Assembly (NCBI GenBank): GCA_947496145.1
Contig: CANMBS010000002.1
Coordinates: 62,001 to 126,000, forward strand
Direction of reading: 5' to 3'
DNA length: 64,000 bases
Source of the DNA: an uncultured Pseudovibrio sp.
Lineage (GTDB): Bacteria > Pseudomonadota > Alphaproteobacteria > Rhizobiales > Stappiaceae
The translations under genes and the position numbers were made by a program. Positions 8,386 through 17,500 of the stretch are shown piece by piece. Numbering within the stretch: the stretch's first letter is position 1; every line of letters starts with the position of its first letter. Under the pieces are notes generated by a model that was not told the DNA's origin, made no database searches, and saw nothing but the letters and a program-made list of their open reading frames with translations.

Positions 8386-9200
8386 TACGCCTTGCCTGAA
8401 TACTTGGGGGCTCGCTTTTCCATAAAGGCAGTCACACCCTCCGTGTAATCCGGTGTCCGGCCCGCAATGCCCTGATACTCGCGCTCAAGTTCAAGCTGCT
8501 CATCCAGCGTGTTGCTTTCAGAGGCGATCAGCGCCTGCTTGATCATGCCAAGACCAACGGTTGGCCCCACAGAAAACGCCTGAACCATGCTTTCCGCTTC
8601 CTGCAAAAACGTTTCAGGAGGTGAGCACTTCCAGATCATGCCCCATTCTTCCGCCTTGGCAGCCGTGATAGGGGTTGCCAGCATAGCAAGGCCACGCGCC
8701 CGCGCAGCCCCAACAAGGCGGGGCAGGGCATAAGTGCCACCAGCATCCGGGATCAGTCCGATCTTTGCAAAGGCTTGAATGAATTTGGCTTTCTCAGAGG
8801 CGATAACGATATCGCAAGCCAGAGCAATGTTCGCGCCAGCCCCCGCAGCAGCACCGTTAACAGCACACACAATCGGAATATTCATGGACTTCAGCTTGCG
8901 CACCAGCGGATTATAAAAATTACCAATGGTTTCGCTAAGATCAGGTCCCGGCGCGCCATCACTACCAGTCATGCGGTCGCCAAGGTCTTGCCCGGCGCAA
9001 AAGCCTTTACCAGCACCAGTTATCAAAAGCGCACGGCAGTTCTCATCAGCATCGGCGGTCTCAAGCGCGGCATAAAACGCACGATGCATCTCATCATTAA
9101 AAGAGTTCAGCTTGTCAGGGCGGTTCAGCGTGATCACATGATAGGTGTCTTTCACGTCCACCAAAATGCTCTGTTCAGAAATGACACTGGTGTCACTCAT
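8385..9200 (-). CDS. paaG: 1,2-epoxyphenylacetyl-CoA isomerase PaaG
   Basis: 271-residue crotonase-fold enzyme that converts the ring epoxide to oxepin-CoA, the step after PaaABCE. Oxyanion-hole strands are seen in ITGAGKGFCAGQDLGDR and in VNGAAAGAGANIALACDI; the catalytic Asp lies in LIPDAGGTYALPR. The GFCAGQDL plus IPDAGGT combination is characteristic of PaaG rather than of generic enoyl-CoA hydratases. First gene of the leftward paaG-I-K-R operon, with GGAGGGAGA just upstream of the ATG. Confidence 0.93.
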   Translation of the reverse strand: MSDTSVISEQSILVDVKDTYHVITLNRPDKLNSFNDEMHRAFYAALETADADENCRALLITGAGKGFCAGQDLGDRMTGSDGAPGPDLSETIGNFYNPLVRKLKSMNIPIVCAVNGAAAGAGANIALACDIVIASEKAKFIQAFAKIGLIPDAGGTYALPRLVGAARARGLAMLATPITAAKAEEWGMIWKCSPPETFLQEAESMVQAFSVGPTVGLGMIKQALIASESNTLDEQLELEREYQGIAGRTPDYTEGVTAFMEKRAPKYSGKA

Positions 9201-9346
9201 GGTCTCTCCCTCCAGTTTGGTCAGTTAACAAGCCGTAGCGAACCATCAAATCGCAGGGGCGAAACCTCCTAGAACTAGTAGGTTCACCGGAAAAAACTCA
9301 GCAATTAGTAGGCTGATCCATGCCTCAGGCAATTTTTCTCTTGAAA

Positions 9347-9364
9347 TGACTGACCGGTCGGTAA
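9347..9364. promoter_or_regulatory. TetR-type palindrome between paaG and paaN
   Basis: TGACTGACCGGTCGGTAA: seven of nine positions on each side are mirrored around the central CC|GG, the usual size of a TetR-family operator. It lies 147 bases before the paaG start and 97 before the paaN start, so one bound dimer could control both divergent operons, including the regulator gene at the end of the left one. Binding by the TetR protein at 5980-6591 is inferred. Confidence 0.65.
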
Positions 9365-9460
9365 ATTATTGTATGGAAGTTAAACCACTGTCAATTGTAA
9401 AACAGATCAAACATTGGTCGAAGAAGCACTGCCCAATGGCAAGACTTTCGAGGAGGAACA

Positions 9461-11125
9461 ATGACTACGTTTTTTGAAGCACATAAAGACACGCTTTTTC
9501 AGGCGGTAAAGACAAGTAAATCAAGAGATTACTGGTCCGCTTACCCTGAGATCGCCTCCGGTAAAATCTATGGTGAAACTGCTAAGGATGACCAGCTCAC
9601 AGAATTCGAAGCCATGCTCGGTAAACCTTTTGCATTAGGCCAGCCAACCAACGGCAAGTGGACGGGAAGCGAATCTTCCCCCTATGGCAAAGAGCTGGGC
9701 GTCACCTATGAAGCCGCTGATCCCGCAGAGCTGATCAAAGCCTCTCAGGAAGCAGGTAAAAGCTGGGCGAAAGCGAGCGTTGAAGAGCGTGTTGGTGTTG
9801 CACTGGAGATGCTTTCCCGCATCAACAAAAAGTCCTTCCTCATTGCCAACGCAGTGATGCACACCTCCGGTCAGGCATTCATGATGGCATTTCAGGCAGG
9901 CGGCCCGCACGCACAAGACCGTGGTCTGGAAGCCGTTGCCTACGCTTATGACGCCATGACGCAAACCCCAACCGAAGTCACATGGACCAAACCGCAGGGC
10001 AAGCACGATCCAATCGTGCTCGACAAACAGTTCCGCGTGGTTCCTCGTGGTGTGGCACTGGTCATCGGCTGCGCAACCTTCCCAACCTGGAACACTTATC
10101 CGGGCATGTTCGCAAGTTTCGTCACAGGCAACCCGGTCATCGTCAAACCACACCCAATGGCAATCCTGCCCATGGCTATCTCGATCCAAATTGGCCGTGA
10201 AGTGCTTAAAGAAGCTGGCTTTGATCCAAACACGCTCATGCTGGCGGCAGACACAATAGACGCTCCGGTGACCAAGGATTACGTCTCTTCAGATGCAATA
10301 AAAATCATCGACTTCACCGGCTCCAACACCTTTGGTAAGTGGGTGCGCGACAATGCTGGTGACGCACTGGTTTATACTGAAGAAGCTGGTGTGAACGCAA
10401 TCACCATCCATTCCACCGATAATCTGCGCGGAATGGCAAGCAACATCGCGTTCTCCCTGTCGCTCTACTCCGGTCAGATGTGCACTACACCACAAAACAT
10501 CTTCGTTCCGCGTGATGGCATTGAAACCAACGACGGTAAGAAGAGCTTTGAGGAAGTGGCAGACGCCATCAAAATCTCGCTGGATAAGCTTCTGGGAGAT
10601 CCTGCCCGCGCTGCTGCAATCCTCGGCGCAGTCCAGAACCCGGCAACGCTGGAGCGTATCGAATCTTCCGGCAAACTCGGCAAGATCATTCGCGGCTCTG
10701 AGCCAGTAGAAGGCATGGGCGGCGCACGCTCCGCAACTCCCGTTCTGGTGGCTGTCGATTCCAAAAATGAAGAAGCCTACATGCAGGAACGCTTTGGCCC
10801 AATCTCCTTTATCATCGCCTGTGATGATATCGACGACGCTATCGCCCGCGCCGCAGGCTCCGCAAAGAGCCACGGAGCGATCACCGCTGCTCTTTACTCC
10901 ACCGATGAAACCGTGATCGACAAAGCCACGGACGCCTACGCATGGGCAGGCGCACCGCTTTCAGTCAACCTCACCGGAAACATCTACGTGAACCAGTCAG
11001 CAGCCTACTCTGACTTCCATGTCACTGGTGCCAACCCGGCAGGCAACGCCAGCCTCACCGACACCGCCTACGTCGCCAACCGCTTCCGCATCGCGACCGT
11101 GAGACGACAGGCAGCAGTGGCATAG
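9461..11125 (+). CDS. paaN: Phenylacetate degradation protein PaaN (aldehyde dehydrogenase type)
   Basis: 554 residues of aldehyde dehydrogenase fold, matching the stand-alone PaaN type rather than the two-domain PaaZ (about 680 residues): there is no C-terminal MaoC hydratase domain. The NAD-binding strand PRGVALVIGCATFPTWNTYPG, FTGSNTFGKWV and the region TEEAGVNAITI are visible; the nucleophile Cys is probably that of LYSGQMCTTPQNIFVP. It should oxidise the open-chain semialdehyde made after oxepin-CoA ring cleavage; the hydrolase would have to be a separate protein. A strong ribosome site, GAGGAGGAACA, precedes the ATG. Divergent from paaG. Confidence 0.9.
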   Translation: MTTFFEAHKDTLFQAVKTSKSRDYWSAYPEIASGKIYGETAKDDQLTEFEAMLGKPFALGQPTNGKWTGSESSPYGKELGVTYEAADPAELIKASQEAGKSWAKASVEERVGVALEMLSRINKKSFLIANAVMHTSGQAFMMAFQAGGPHAQDRGLEAVAYAYDAMTQTPTEVTWTKPQGKHDPIVLDKQFRVVPRGVALVIGCATFPTWNTYPGMFASFVTGNPVIVKPHPMAILPMAISIQIGREVLKEAGFDPNTLMLAADTIDAPVTKDYVSSDAIKIIDFTGSNTFGKWVRDNAGDALVYTEEAGVNAITIHSTDNLRGMASNIAFSLSLYSGQMCTTPQNIFVPRDGIETNDGKKSFEEVADAIKISLDKLLGDPARAAAILGAVQNPATLERIESSGKLGKIIRGSEPVEGMGGARSATPVLVAVDSKNEEAYMQERFGPISFIIACDDIDDAIARAAGSAKSHGAITAALYSTDETVIDKATDAYAWAGAPLSVNLTGNIYVNQSAAYSDFHVTGANPAGNASLTDTAYVANRFRIATVRRQAAVA

Positions 11126-11144
11126 GATTGAGATGAGATCGAGG

Positions 11145-11169
11145 ATAGAGGGGGAAGATCTCCCTCTAT
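11145..11169. terminator. Hairpin between paaN and the convergent sulfatase gene
   Basis: Arms ATAGAGGG (11145-11152) and CCCTCTAT (11162-11169) with a 9-base loop. It stands 20 bases after the paaN stop and 41 before the end of the opposing gene. There is no long T run, so it may be a bidirectional or Rho-assisted end. Confidence 0.45.
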
Positions 11170-11209
11170 TCAAAGGCTCAAACAGCGTCATTGTTAATTT
11201 CACCCGCTG

Positions 11210-12610
11210 TTACGGGGCCGCATTTGCCAGCTTTTCGGTAGCTTTATCAACTGGCTTCAGATGCAGCCAGGCTACTTTGCGTGGTTCGAACTGGTTTCTC
11301 CCATGGCGGGTAAAAAGCGGAGGGGGATGGTCGCCAACCAATACAATCTCAGTGGGCTGGAGTTTTGGGTTCATTGCGATCTCTTTCACAAGATAAGAGA
11401 TGTTTAGCCATTGCTCCCCCATGCGACACAATTCTGTATCATCAAACACACCCCCGTCATCGCATTGCAAGCGTTCAGGAACCTCTCCCAATCCAACAGG
11501 TTTATGCGAGTTCAGCGTAAGCCAGTAGGCAAACCTGGGAGTAGGGTCATTTCCGAGAAGATACTTACTCACAGAACGTGCGATATCAGCATCACACATC
11601 CCTTCAAAGGCTGTGCCGCACTTACTATAAGTCCCCTGTTGTTCAAGCCCGCCTTTATTTTCAAGGAAATTTAGGTGCTGAAAGCCAATCTTTGGGTACC
11701 AATCAAATCTTTCAAAAAATGTCCCGGTAAAGCCATGAAATGCTGTTGTACTATAACCGGATTTCAGAGCTAAATGGGGTAGGCAGCCGATACTCTCGCG
11801 TTTGCGGAAATCGCGATAATCGGCCTGAAAGTTGCAAAGCTCACGCGCTTCAGCGACAGACGTTGAGCCGTTATATGGCACATTTCCCTGATAGATGTCG
11901 TAATGTTCTTTGAGATCAGCTTCTAAAAGCGGGCCCCAGATAAGTTGCTGCTTGTCAGTTTCCCTAAAGGTTCCAAGTCCTTCAACAATCACAAGCAACA
12001 CATCATGTCTGCTCGGGGCAGTTATTTCCTGTTTTATTCCCGCATAAACTGTCGCTGTGCGTTCGATAGGAGCAAAAGCTTCAGCCCTGTAATTCTTTGC
12101 TGGCAATAAGCGATGGGCAGGTGCGTTAAGCCACCAGTCAAAGCTCGCGTATACGAAGACCAATAAGAACATAGGATATATGCTTAGCCGCTCCCGGTTT
12201 TGCTTCGCATGTTGTGTGATGCAGTATGTCGCCAGCAAGCTAATGATGAGCGCTAAAAAAACGAAGCCGTAGGTCAACGACCCGAGCACCTCGAGCTTGG
12301 TGAGGAATGCGGCTGAATCAAACACCATCATCAATGACATCTGAAAGTAATTGGCGGCAAACAGCGCTGCATCCATTGCCATCATAAACGTAAGCAGCAT
12401 GAAAAACGGAATGCGGTGAATCCAGAGGCCTGACATGAGAGTAAGGCCGATAAAAAGGATGTTTGATGCACGTAGCGGCGAGTAATAATAACTTGCAATG
12501 AGGTAGATAAAACTCGGAGCAACGATGCCTAGAACTGCAAAGCGCCAGGAAACGGAATTTCTGTGCTTCGGATCAAGAAAAAAATCTAAAAAAGAATGTG
12601 CTAATTTCAT
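11210..12610 (-). CDS. Membrane-anchored sulfatase/phosphoethanolamine-transferase-like protein
   Basis: 466 residues: about five N-terminal transmembrane helices (residues 20-175) and a periplasmic alkaline-phosphatase-superfamily domain. Metal and nucleophile candidates are E in DVLLVIVEGLG, S/T in NGSTSVAEARELC, and D/H in LVGDHPPPLF. The architecture matches the sulfatase family that includes lipid phosphoethanolamine transferases and LTA-synthase-like enzymes, so transfer of a phospho-headgroup or hydrolysis of a sulfate or phosphate ester at the outer face of the inner membrane is likely; the substrate is not deducible. It is monocistronic. A perfect inverted repeat sits directly before the start, and no clear ribosome site is seen. 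Confidence 0.75.
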   Translation of the reverse strand: MKLAHSFLDFFLDPKHRNSVSWRFAVLGIVAPSFIYLIASYYYSPLRASNILFIGLTLMSGLWIHRIPFFMLLTFMMAMDAALFAANYFQMSLMMVFDSAAFLTKLEVLGSLTYGFVFLALIISLLATYCITQHAKQNRERLSIYPMFLLVFVYASFDWWLNAPAHRLLPAKNYRAEAFAPIERTATVYAGIKQEITAPSRHDVLLVIVEGLGTFRETDKQQLIWGPLLEADLKEHYDIYQGNVPYNGSTSVAEARELCNFQADYRDFRKRESIGCLPHLALKSGYSTTAFHGFTGTFFERFDWYPKIGFQHLNFLENKGGLEQQGTYSKCGTAFEGMCDADIARSVSKYLLGNDPTPRFAYWLTLNSHKPVGLGEVPERLQCDDGGVFDDTELCRMGEQWLNISYLVKEIAMNPKLQPTEIVLVGDHPPPLFTRHGRNQFEPRKVAWLHLKPVDKATEKLANAAP

Positions 12611-12617
12611 TTAAACA

Positions 12618-12644
12618 CACTAAAACTAATTATTAGTTTTAGTG
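12618..12644. promoter_or_regulatory. Perfect 13-1-13 inverted repeat before the sulfatase gene
   Basis: CACTAAAACTAAT, one base, then ATTAGTTTTAGTG. It begins 8 bases upstream of the start codon of the leftward gene, exactly where the ribosome site should be. It could be an operator or an RNA hairpin that masks initiation. No copy was noticed elsewhere in the window. Confidence 0.6.
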
Positions 12645-12744
12645 GTGGGAGGTAAATAAGAACTTATTCTCTTAAAAGACCACCTGATTTATCAGAAGAG
12701 CCACAACATTTACACACTCGAAGATTTTATTGTGTTGTTTTGGG

Positions 12745-12779
12745 AAAAAGGCCAGCCTCTTGCAAAACTGACCCTTTTT
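12745..12779 (-). terminator. Terminator of the leftward iol genes
   Basis: On the minus strand AAAAAGGGTCAG pairs with CTGGCCTTTTT across a 12-base loop, with one small bulge, and ends in a T run. It lies 24 bases beyond the iolG stop. Confidence 0.65.
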
Positions 12780-12802
12780 GACAAATGCATCATGTCGCAG
12801 GC

Positions 12803-13795
12803 TTAAATCCTCGCCAGGTCCCGCGCCTTCGCAACTTCTTCAGTTGCAGCTTCCGCAAGTTCCAGCGCTTTCAAACCGTCAATACCGTTCGGGGACATCT
12901 CTTCGCCGCTGGTCAGCGCGTCCACGAACGCAGTCAGCTCAAGGCGGTAAGCTGCTTCATAGCGTTCCATGAAGAAATCCATAAGCGGTTCAGCGGTGTA
13001 GCCTTTGCTATTGGCGACTGTCACGGTCGTGGTACGCATGTTTTCTGCTGATACCATACCCTTTGAACCGTGCACTTCCACTCGCTGGTCATAGCCATAT
13101 GTTGCGCGGCGGGAGTTGGTGATGGTGCAGATTTTGCCGCTTGCGGTCTTCAGCGTTGCAGTCGCTGTATCCACATCACCGCAGGCACCGATTTCATCAG
13201 AGATGATGGCACTGCCCATGGCATTGACTTCAACAACGTCTTCCCCCAGCAGGAAGCGCGCCATGTCAAAATCATGGATCATCATGTCTTTAAACAGGCC
13301 ACCAGAACGCTTCACGTAGTCAACTGGTGGCGGGGAAGGGTCGCGGGAGGTGATCTGAACCATCTCAACATCACCAATCACACCGCTTTCGATCTGGCGT
13401 TTCACTTCAGCAAAATTCGGGTCAAAACGACGGTTAAAACCGACCATCAGCTTTGCGCCAGTCTCTTCAACAACCTTAAGACACTCGCGAACCCGTTCCC
13501 CATCCAGATGGATCGGTTTTTCGCAGAAGATCGCCTTGCCAGCATGTGCGGCTTGCTCAATCTGCTCAGCATGCAAGTCTGTCGGCGTAGCAATAATCAC
13601 AGCATCAATTGCCGGATCATTCATGATGGCATCCAGAGTATCAACACGGGCACCTGTCTGCGCTGCAATATCATTTGCAGCATCCTCAAACGGATCAAAC
13701 ACAGCAGCCAGCTTGGCATTTTCCAACTGACTGACAGCTTTTGCGTGGGTTTTGCCAATACGGCCAGCTCCCAACAGGCCAATTGAAACAGTCAT
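12803..13795 (-). CDS. iolG: Inositol 2-dehydrogenase
   Basis: 330-residue Gfo/Idh/MocA oxidoreductase that oxidises myo-inositol to scyllo-inosose with NAD, the first step of inositol catabolism. Rossmann motif GLLGAGRIGKTHA at residues 6-18, the family EKP motif in FCEKPIHLDG, and active-site residues in GGLFKDMMIHDFDMARFLLGE (Asp and His). Length and sequence match rhizobial IdhA/IolG. It lies at the end of the leftward iolC-D-E-B-G run, separated from iolB by 137 bases, so it may also have its own promoter. Confidence 0.93.
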   Translation of the reverse strand: MTVSIGLLGAGRIGKTHAKAVSQLENAKLAAVFDPFEDAANDIAAQTGARVDTLDAIMNDPAIDAVIIATPTDLHAEQIEQAAHAGKAIFCEKPIHLDGERVRECLKVVEETGAKLMVGFNRRFDPNFAEVKRQIESGVIGDVEMVQITSRDPSPPPVDYVKRSGGLFKDMMIHDFDMARFLLGEDVVEVNAMGSAIISDEIGACGDVDTATATLKTASGKICTITNSRRATYGYDQRVEVHGSKGMVSAENMRTTTVTVANSKGYTAEPLMDFFMERYEAAYRLELTAFVDALTSGEEMSPNGIDGLKALELAEAATEEVAKARDLARI

Positions 13796-13932
13796 AGCTT
13801 ATCTTTCAAAAACAGCGTTATCTCACGTATTCCCCTGAACCTCCCGGCTTTAAAGGGAAAAATACGGTGGCGGCAAAAGGCATCTTCCCAGAACATTAGG
13901 CAAACTTTGGGAAGGCGCAGGATCAAAATCTC

Positions 13933-14757
13933 TTAGGATTCAGCAGGCTTTGCGTCGCGCTGTGCAATCCAGTCATGATCCGGGTGGTTCTTGAAGCGCC
14001 ATTTACGTAAAGGACCAGCCATCACATTCAGGTAGTACATCTCATAGCCATAAGGAGAACCAACCGGGTGGTGACCTTTAGGCACCAACACAACATCCCC
14101 GCTGGACATGGCAATGGCTTCATCCAGCTCACCATCTTCGGTAAACACACGCTGGAAACCGAAACCCTGCTCCGGGTTGAGACGGTGATAATACGTCTCC
14201 TCCAGATAAGTCATTTCCGGGAAGTTATCCTCATCATGACGATGCGGCGGATAAGAAGACCAGTTGCCCTGAGGGGTGTAAACCTCAGTCACCAGCAGGC
14301 TTTCTGCAAAGTCCTGCTCTTCCATGGCAATGGGGTGAATGTAGCGGGTGTTGGCACCAACACCGCGCTCAACGCTTGGAATGTCATCCGGGCCAATCAC
14401 GCGGGCAGGATAGCTGCCGTCTTTTGCCGGGGCAGTACACACAGCCAGTGTGAGCTTGGTAACAGCCGTTGCGCTCCACTCAGCTCCGGCAGGAACATAC
14501 ACACACCATGGCTTAATGCGCTCAAACACGTTCTTGCGCTCACCAAGCGTGCCGAAGTCCTGCCCGTCAGAGGTGATGGTGGCTTTGCCTTCCACGATAA
14601 CCAGAATGGCTTCGCGCCCTTCCATCAGTTCGCTGGCGCTTGCTCCCGGCTCCAGATGGTAAAGGCCGAAACCAACATATCCCCAATTGGCAGTTTCAGG
14701 TGTGATGTCATGAACCTTGCCTTCAGTGCCGGAGGGTTTTACGAGAAGCTTGCTCAT
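13933..14757 (-). CDS. iolB: 5-deoxy-glucuronate isomerase
   Basis: 274-residue double-cupin enzyme that isomerises 5-deoxy-D-glucuronate to 2-deoxy-5-keto-D-gluconate. Metal-binding cupin residues are seen in [24 protein letters not shown] and in [28 protein letters not shown]; the end KNHPDHDWI is diagnostic for IolB. The ATG overlaps the iolE stop by four bases (ATGA), so the two are coupled. Confidence 0.95.
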   Translation of the reverse strand: MSKLLVKPSGTEGKVHDITPETANWGYVGFGLYHLEPGASASELMEGREAILVIVEGKATITSDGQDFGTLGERKNVFERIKPWCVYVPAGAEWSATAVTKLTLAVCTAPAKDGSYPARVIGPDDIPSVERGVGANTRYIHPIAMEEQDFAESLLVTEVYTPQGNWSSYPPHRHDEDNFPEMTYLEETYYHRLNPEQGFGFQRVFTEDGELDEAIAMSSGDVVLVPKGHHPVGSPYGYEMYYLNVMAGPLRKWRFKNHPDHDWIAQRDAKPAES

Positions 14758-15662
14758 GCGACTGCCTCTTTATACAAACCAGTTCGGATAGCCATTTCGC
14801 GCAGTGCTTTAAGGCCCATGCTCTGGTAGGTGAACGGATTGCGCTGGTCAGGGTCCTGTTCTGCTTCAATCACCAGCCAGCCTTCATAGCCGTGCTCAGC
14901 TGCAATCTTCAGCACAGGTTCAAAATCAACGCCGCCTTCTTTATCGCCCGGAACGGTAAACACACCCCGGCGAACGCCTTCAAGGAAGCTCAGACGTTCC
15001 TCCTGTACCTGCTTTGCAATGACAGGACGAACGTTCTTGGCGTGAATATGGCGGATGCGGTGCATGTATTTGCGAGCCAGCTCCGCCGGGTCCGATCCAC
15101 CGAAATAAGCGTGGCCCGTATCAAGCAGCAGATAAGTGTTCGGCCCGGCAAGTTCCATGAAACGGCCAATTTCCTCACCACTTTGAATAATGGTACCCAT
15201 GTGATGGTGATAAACCAGAGAAATCCCTTGTTCAGTGCAGTACGTTGCCAGCTCTTCCAGATCAGCTGCAAATTTTATGAACTGTGCATCTGTGAGCACT
15301 GGCTTATCTGCAAGAGCAGTATCATCAGCACCGTGAATAGCATTGGACGTCTCACAGGCCACGCACACCTTACTGCCAAACGCTTTCAGCAGGTCAAGAT
15401 AAGGCTGAATAGAAACTTTCTCCTCCTCAATGCCCTGAACCAGCAGATTGGTTGAGTACCAGCCAGAAACATAGGTCAGACCGTAAGGAGCAAGCGCTGC
15501 TTTCATCCCTTCCGGGTCCATAGGCATCTTGTGGCCCTTTTCGATGCCATCAAAGCCGATTTCACTGGCTTCTTTTAAGCACTGCTCCAGAGAAATATGG
15601 GCACCAAGTGTCCGGTCGTCGTCATTGCTCCATGCAATAGGGTTGGTTCCAAAACGGATCAT
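14754..15662 (-). CDS. iolE: Inosose dehydratase
   Basis: 302-residue TIM-barrel enzyme of the xylose-isomerase-like fold that dehydrates scyllo-inosose to the cyclohexanedione used by IolD. It begins [16 protein letters not shown], the standard IolE start, and shows metal and substrate positions in [36 protein letters not shown] and [10 protein letters not shown]. It starts 5 bases after the iolD stop and ends inside the iolB start. Confidence 0.95.
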   Translation of the reverse strand: MIRFGTNPIAWSNDDDRTLGAHISLEQCLKEASEIGFDGIEKGHKMPMDPEGMKAALAPYGLTYVSGWYSTNLLVQGIEEEKVSIQPYLDLLKAFGSKVCVACETSNAIHGADDTALADKPVLTDAQFIKFAADLEELATYCTEQGISLVYHHHMGTIIQSGEEIGRFMELAGPNTYLLLDTGHAYFGGSDPAELARKYMHRIRHIHAKNVRPVIAKQVQEERLSFLEGVRRGVFTVPGDKEGGVDFEPVLKIAAEHGYEGWLVIEAEQDPDQRNPFTYQSMGLKALREMAIRTGLYKEAVA

Positions 15663-15667
15663 GAGCC

Positions 15668-17500
15668 TTAGTCCCCCAAACGCTGATTGGTCAGCGCATT
15701 TTCATAGCCCTTACGAGCTTCATTTACTTCTTGTCGTTCAGATACTTCCGGCACAGCCACATCCCACCAGTATCCGCCAGCTTCAGTGCTTGGCAGCGGA
15801 TCAGTGTCGATCACGATGCAGTAGGATTTATCGCTGGCTCTTGCGCGGCTCAGAGCCTCTCCTAGCTCCTCAATGCTCTTCACGTGCTCAGAGGTTGCCC
15901 CCATCGCTCCTGCATGAGCGGCAAAATCGATGTGAGCTGGCTCAGTGTGATAGGCATCATCTAAAAGGTTGTTGAAGTTGTCGCCACCCGTTGCCATCTG
16001 CAACCGGTTGATGCAGCCAAACCCGCGATTGTCCAGCAGGACTACGATGATCTTGTGACCCAGCATGACAGAGGTTGCCAGTTCAGAGTTCAACATCATG
16101 TAACTGCCATCGCCAACCATAACGACCACTTCATTGTCAGGCCTGGCCATCTTCACACCAAGGCCACCGGCAATCTCGTAGCCCATGCACGAGTAGCCGT
16201 ATTCCAGATGGTAACCACCTGGTTTGTCACTCTTCCAAAGCTTGTGCAGCTCACCCGGCAAACCGCCAGCCGCACACACAACAGTCGTGTCCGCATCACT
16301 GGCACGCTGAACGGCCCCGATCACCTGTGCATCCGTTGGCAATTCATTGCCGCCCTCAGGTGCGCCCGTTGCCCGTTCAACAGCTGCAAGCCACTTAGCA
16401 CGATGAGAGGCACCATCAGTCTCAGCTTTCCAGTTGCCAAGCTTCTGGCTGAGAGCATGCAGCCCGGTGCGTGCATCACACACCAGAGGCAGGGCGTTGT
16501 GCTTGCCGCTGTCATAAGACGCTGCATTGAGCTGCAAAATACGGCGATCAGGATTTTTAAAGAGCGCCCACGATCCCGTGGTGAAGTCCTGCAAGCGGGT
16601 GCCCACAGCGATGATCAGGTCAGCATCTTCTGCAATCGCATTTGCAGCAGAAGAACCGGTCACACCAATGCTGCCCAGATTTAGGGCGTGATCCCATGGC
16701 AAAGCAGACTTGCCAGCCTGCGTTTCAGCCACTGGCACATTGTGTGTCTCAGCAAAACTTTTCAGATCACCCGTTGCCAGAGAGTAATGAACACCACCAC
16801 CTGCAATGATCATCGGCTTTTTTGCAGCACGGATTGCAGCAACAGCAGTTTCCAGCTCACTTGCGTCAGGGGCAGGGCGGCGGAAGTGCACGGTGCGCTC
16901 CTTAAAGAAACTCACAGGCCAGTCATAGGCTTCTGCCTGCACGTCCTGACACATGGCCAATATCACGGGGCCGCACTCAACCGGGTCAGTCATCACTGTT
17001 ATGGCACGCGGCAATGCAGTCAATAGCTGCTCAGGGCGCTGAATGCGGTCAAAATAACGGCTGACAGGGCGGAAGCAATCATTGGCGCTGACCGTACCAT
17101 CCTGAAAATCCTCAATTTGCTGAAGCACCGGGTCCGGTGCACGGCTTGCAAATACATCGCCCGGCAGCAGCAGAACCGGAAGGCGGTTCACATGGGCCAG
17201 TGCCGCAGCCGTCACCATGTTGGTTGCGCCCGGACCGATGGACGTGGTTACCGCCATGGCACGGCGACGGTTGGATGCTTTGGCATAAGCAATAGCAGCG
17301 TGCCCCATGCCTTGTTCGTTGTGGCCGCGATAGGTCGGCAACGCATCCTGTGCGTGATAAAGCGCCTCACCAAGACCTGCCACATTGCCGTGACCGAAGA
17401 TGGCCCAGACCCCAGCGATAAAGCTGTCTCCCTCAGGTGTTTTCTGGGCTGCCAGATAGCGAACCAGAGCCTGTGCGGCTGTTAATCTGATCGTCTTCAT
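15668..17500 (-). CDS. iolD: 3D-(3,5/4)-trihydroxycyclohexane-1,2-dione hydrolase
   Basis: 610-residue thiamine-diphosphate enzyme that opens the inositol ring to 5-deoxy-glucuronate. N-terminal ThDP-binding region with the catalytic Glu area ([20 protein letters not shown]), central FAD/ADP-like domain ([12 protein letters not shown]) and C-terminal ThDP pyrophosphate site [15 protein letters not shown] with N further on in VLLDNRGFG. Length matches the family. Its ATG overlaps the iolC stop by four bases. Confidence 0.95.
   Translation of the reverse strand: MKTIRLTAAQALVRYLAAQKTPEGDSFIAGVWAIFGHGNVAGLGEALYHAQDALPTYRGHNEQGMGHAAIAYAKASNRRRAMAVTTSIGPGATNMVTAAALAHVNRLPVLLLPGDVFASRAPDPVLQQIEDFQDGTVSANDCFRPVSRYFDRIQRPEQLLTALPRAITVMTDPVECGPVILAMCQDVQAEAYDWPVSFFKERTVHFRRPAPDASELETAVAAIRAAKKPMIIAGGGVHYSLATGDLKSFAETHNVPVAETQAGKSALPWDHALNLGSIGVTGSSAANAIAEDADLIIAVGTRLQDFTTGSWALFKNPDRRILQLNAASYDSGKHNALPLVCDARTGLHALSQKLGNWKAETDGASHRAKWLAAVERATGAPEGGNELPTDAQVIGAVQRASDADTTVVCAAGGLPGELHKLWKSDKPGGYHLEYGYSCMGYEIAGGLGVKMARPDNEVVVMVGDGSYMMLNSELATSVMLGHKIIVVLLDNRGFGCINRLQMATGGDNFNNLLDDAYHTEPAHIDFAAHAGAMGATSEHVKSIEELGEALSRARASDKSYCIVIDTDPLPSTEAGGYWWDVAVPEVSERQEVNEARKGYENALTNQRLGD

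Noticed and set aside
13800-13930. Hairpin between iolB and iolG (CGTATTCCC with GGGAAAAATACG)
   Set aside because: The arms are imperfect with a long loop and no T run; the genes around it are probably co-regulated, so a terminator is not supported.
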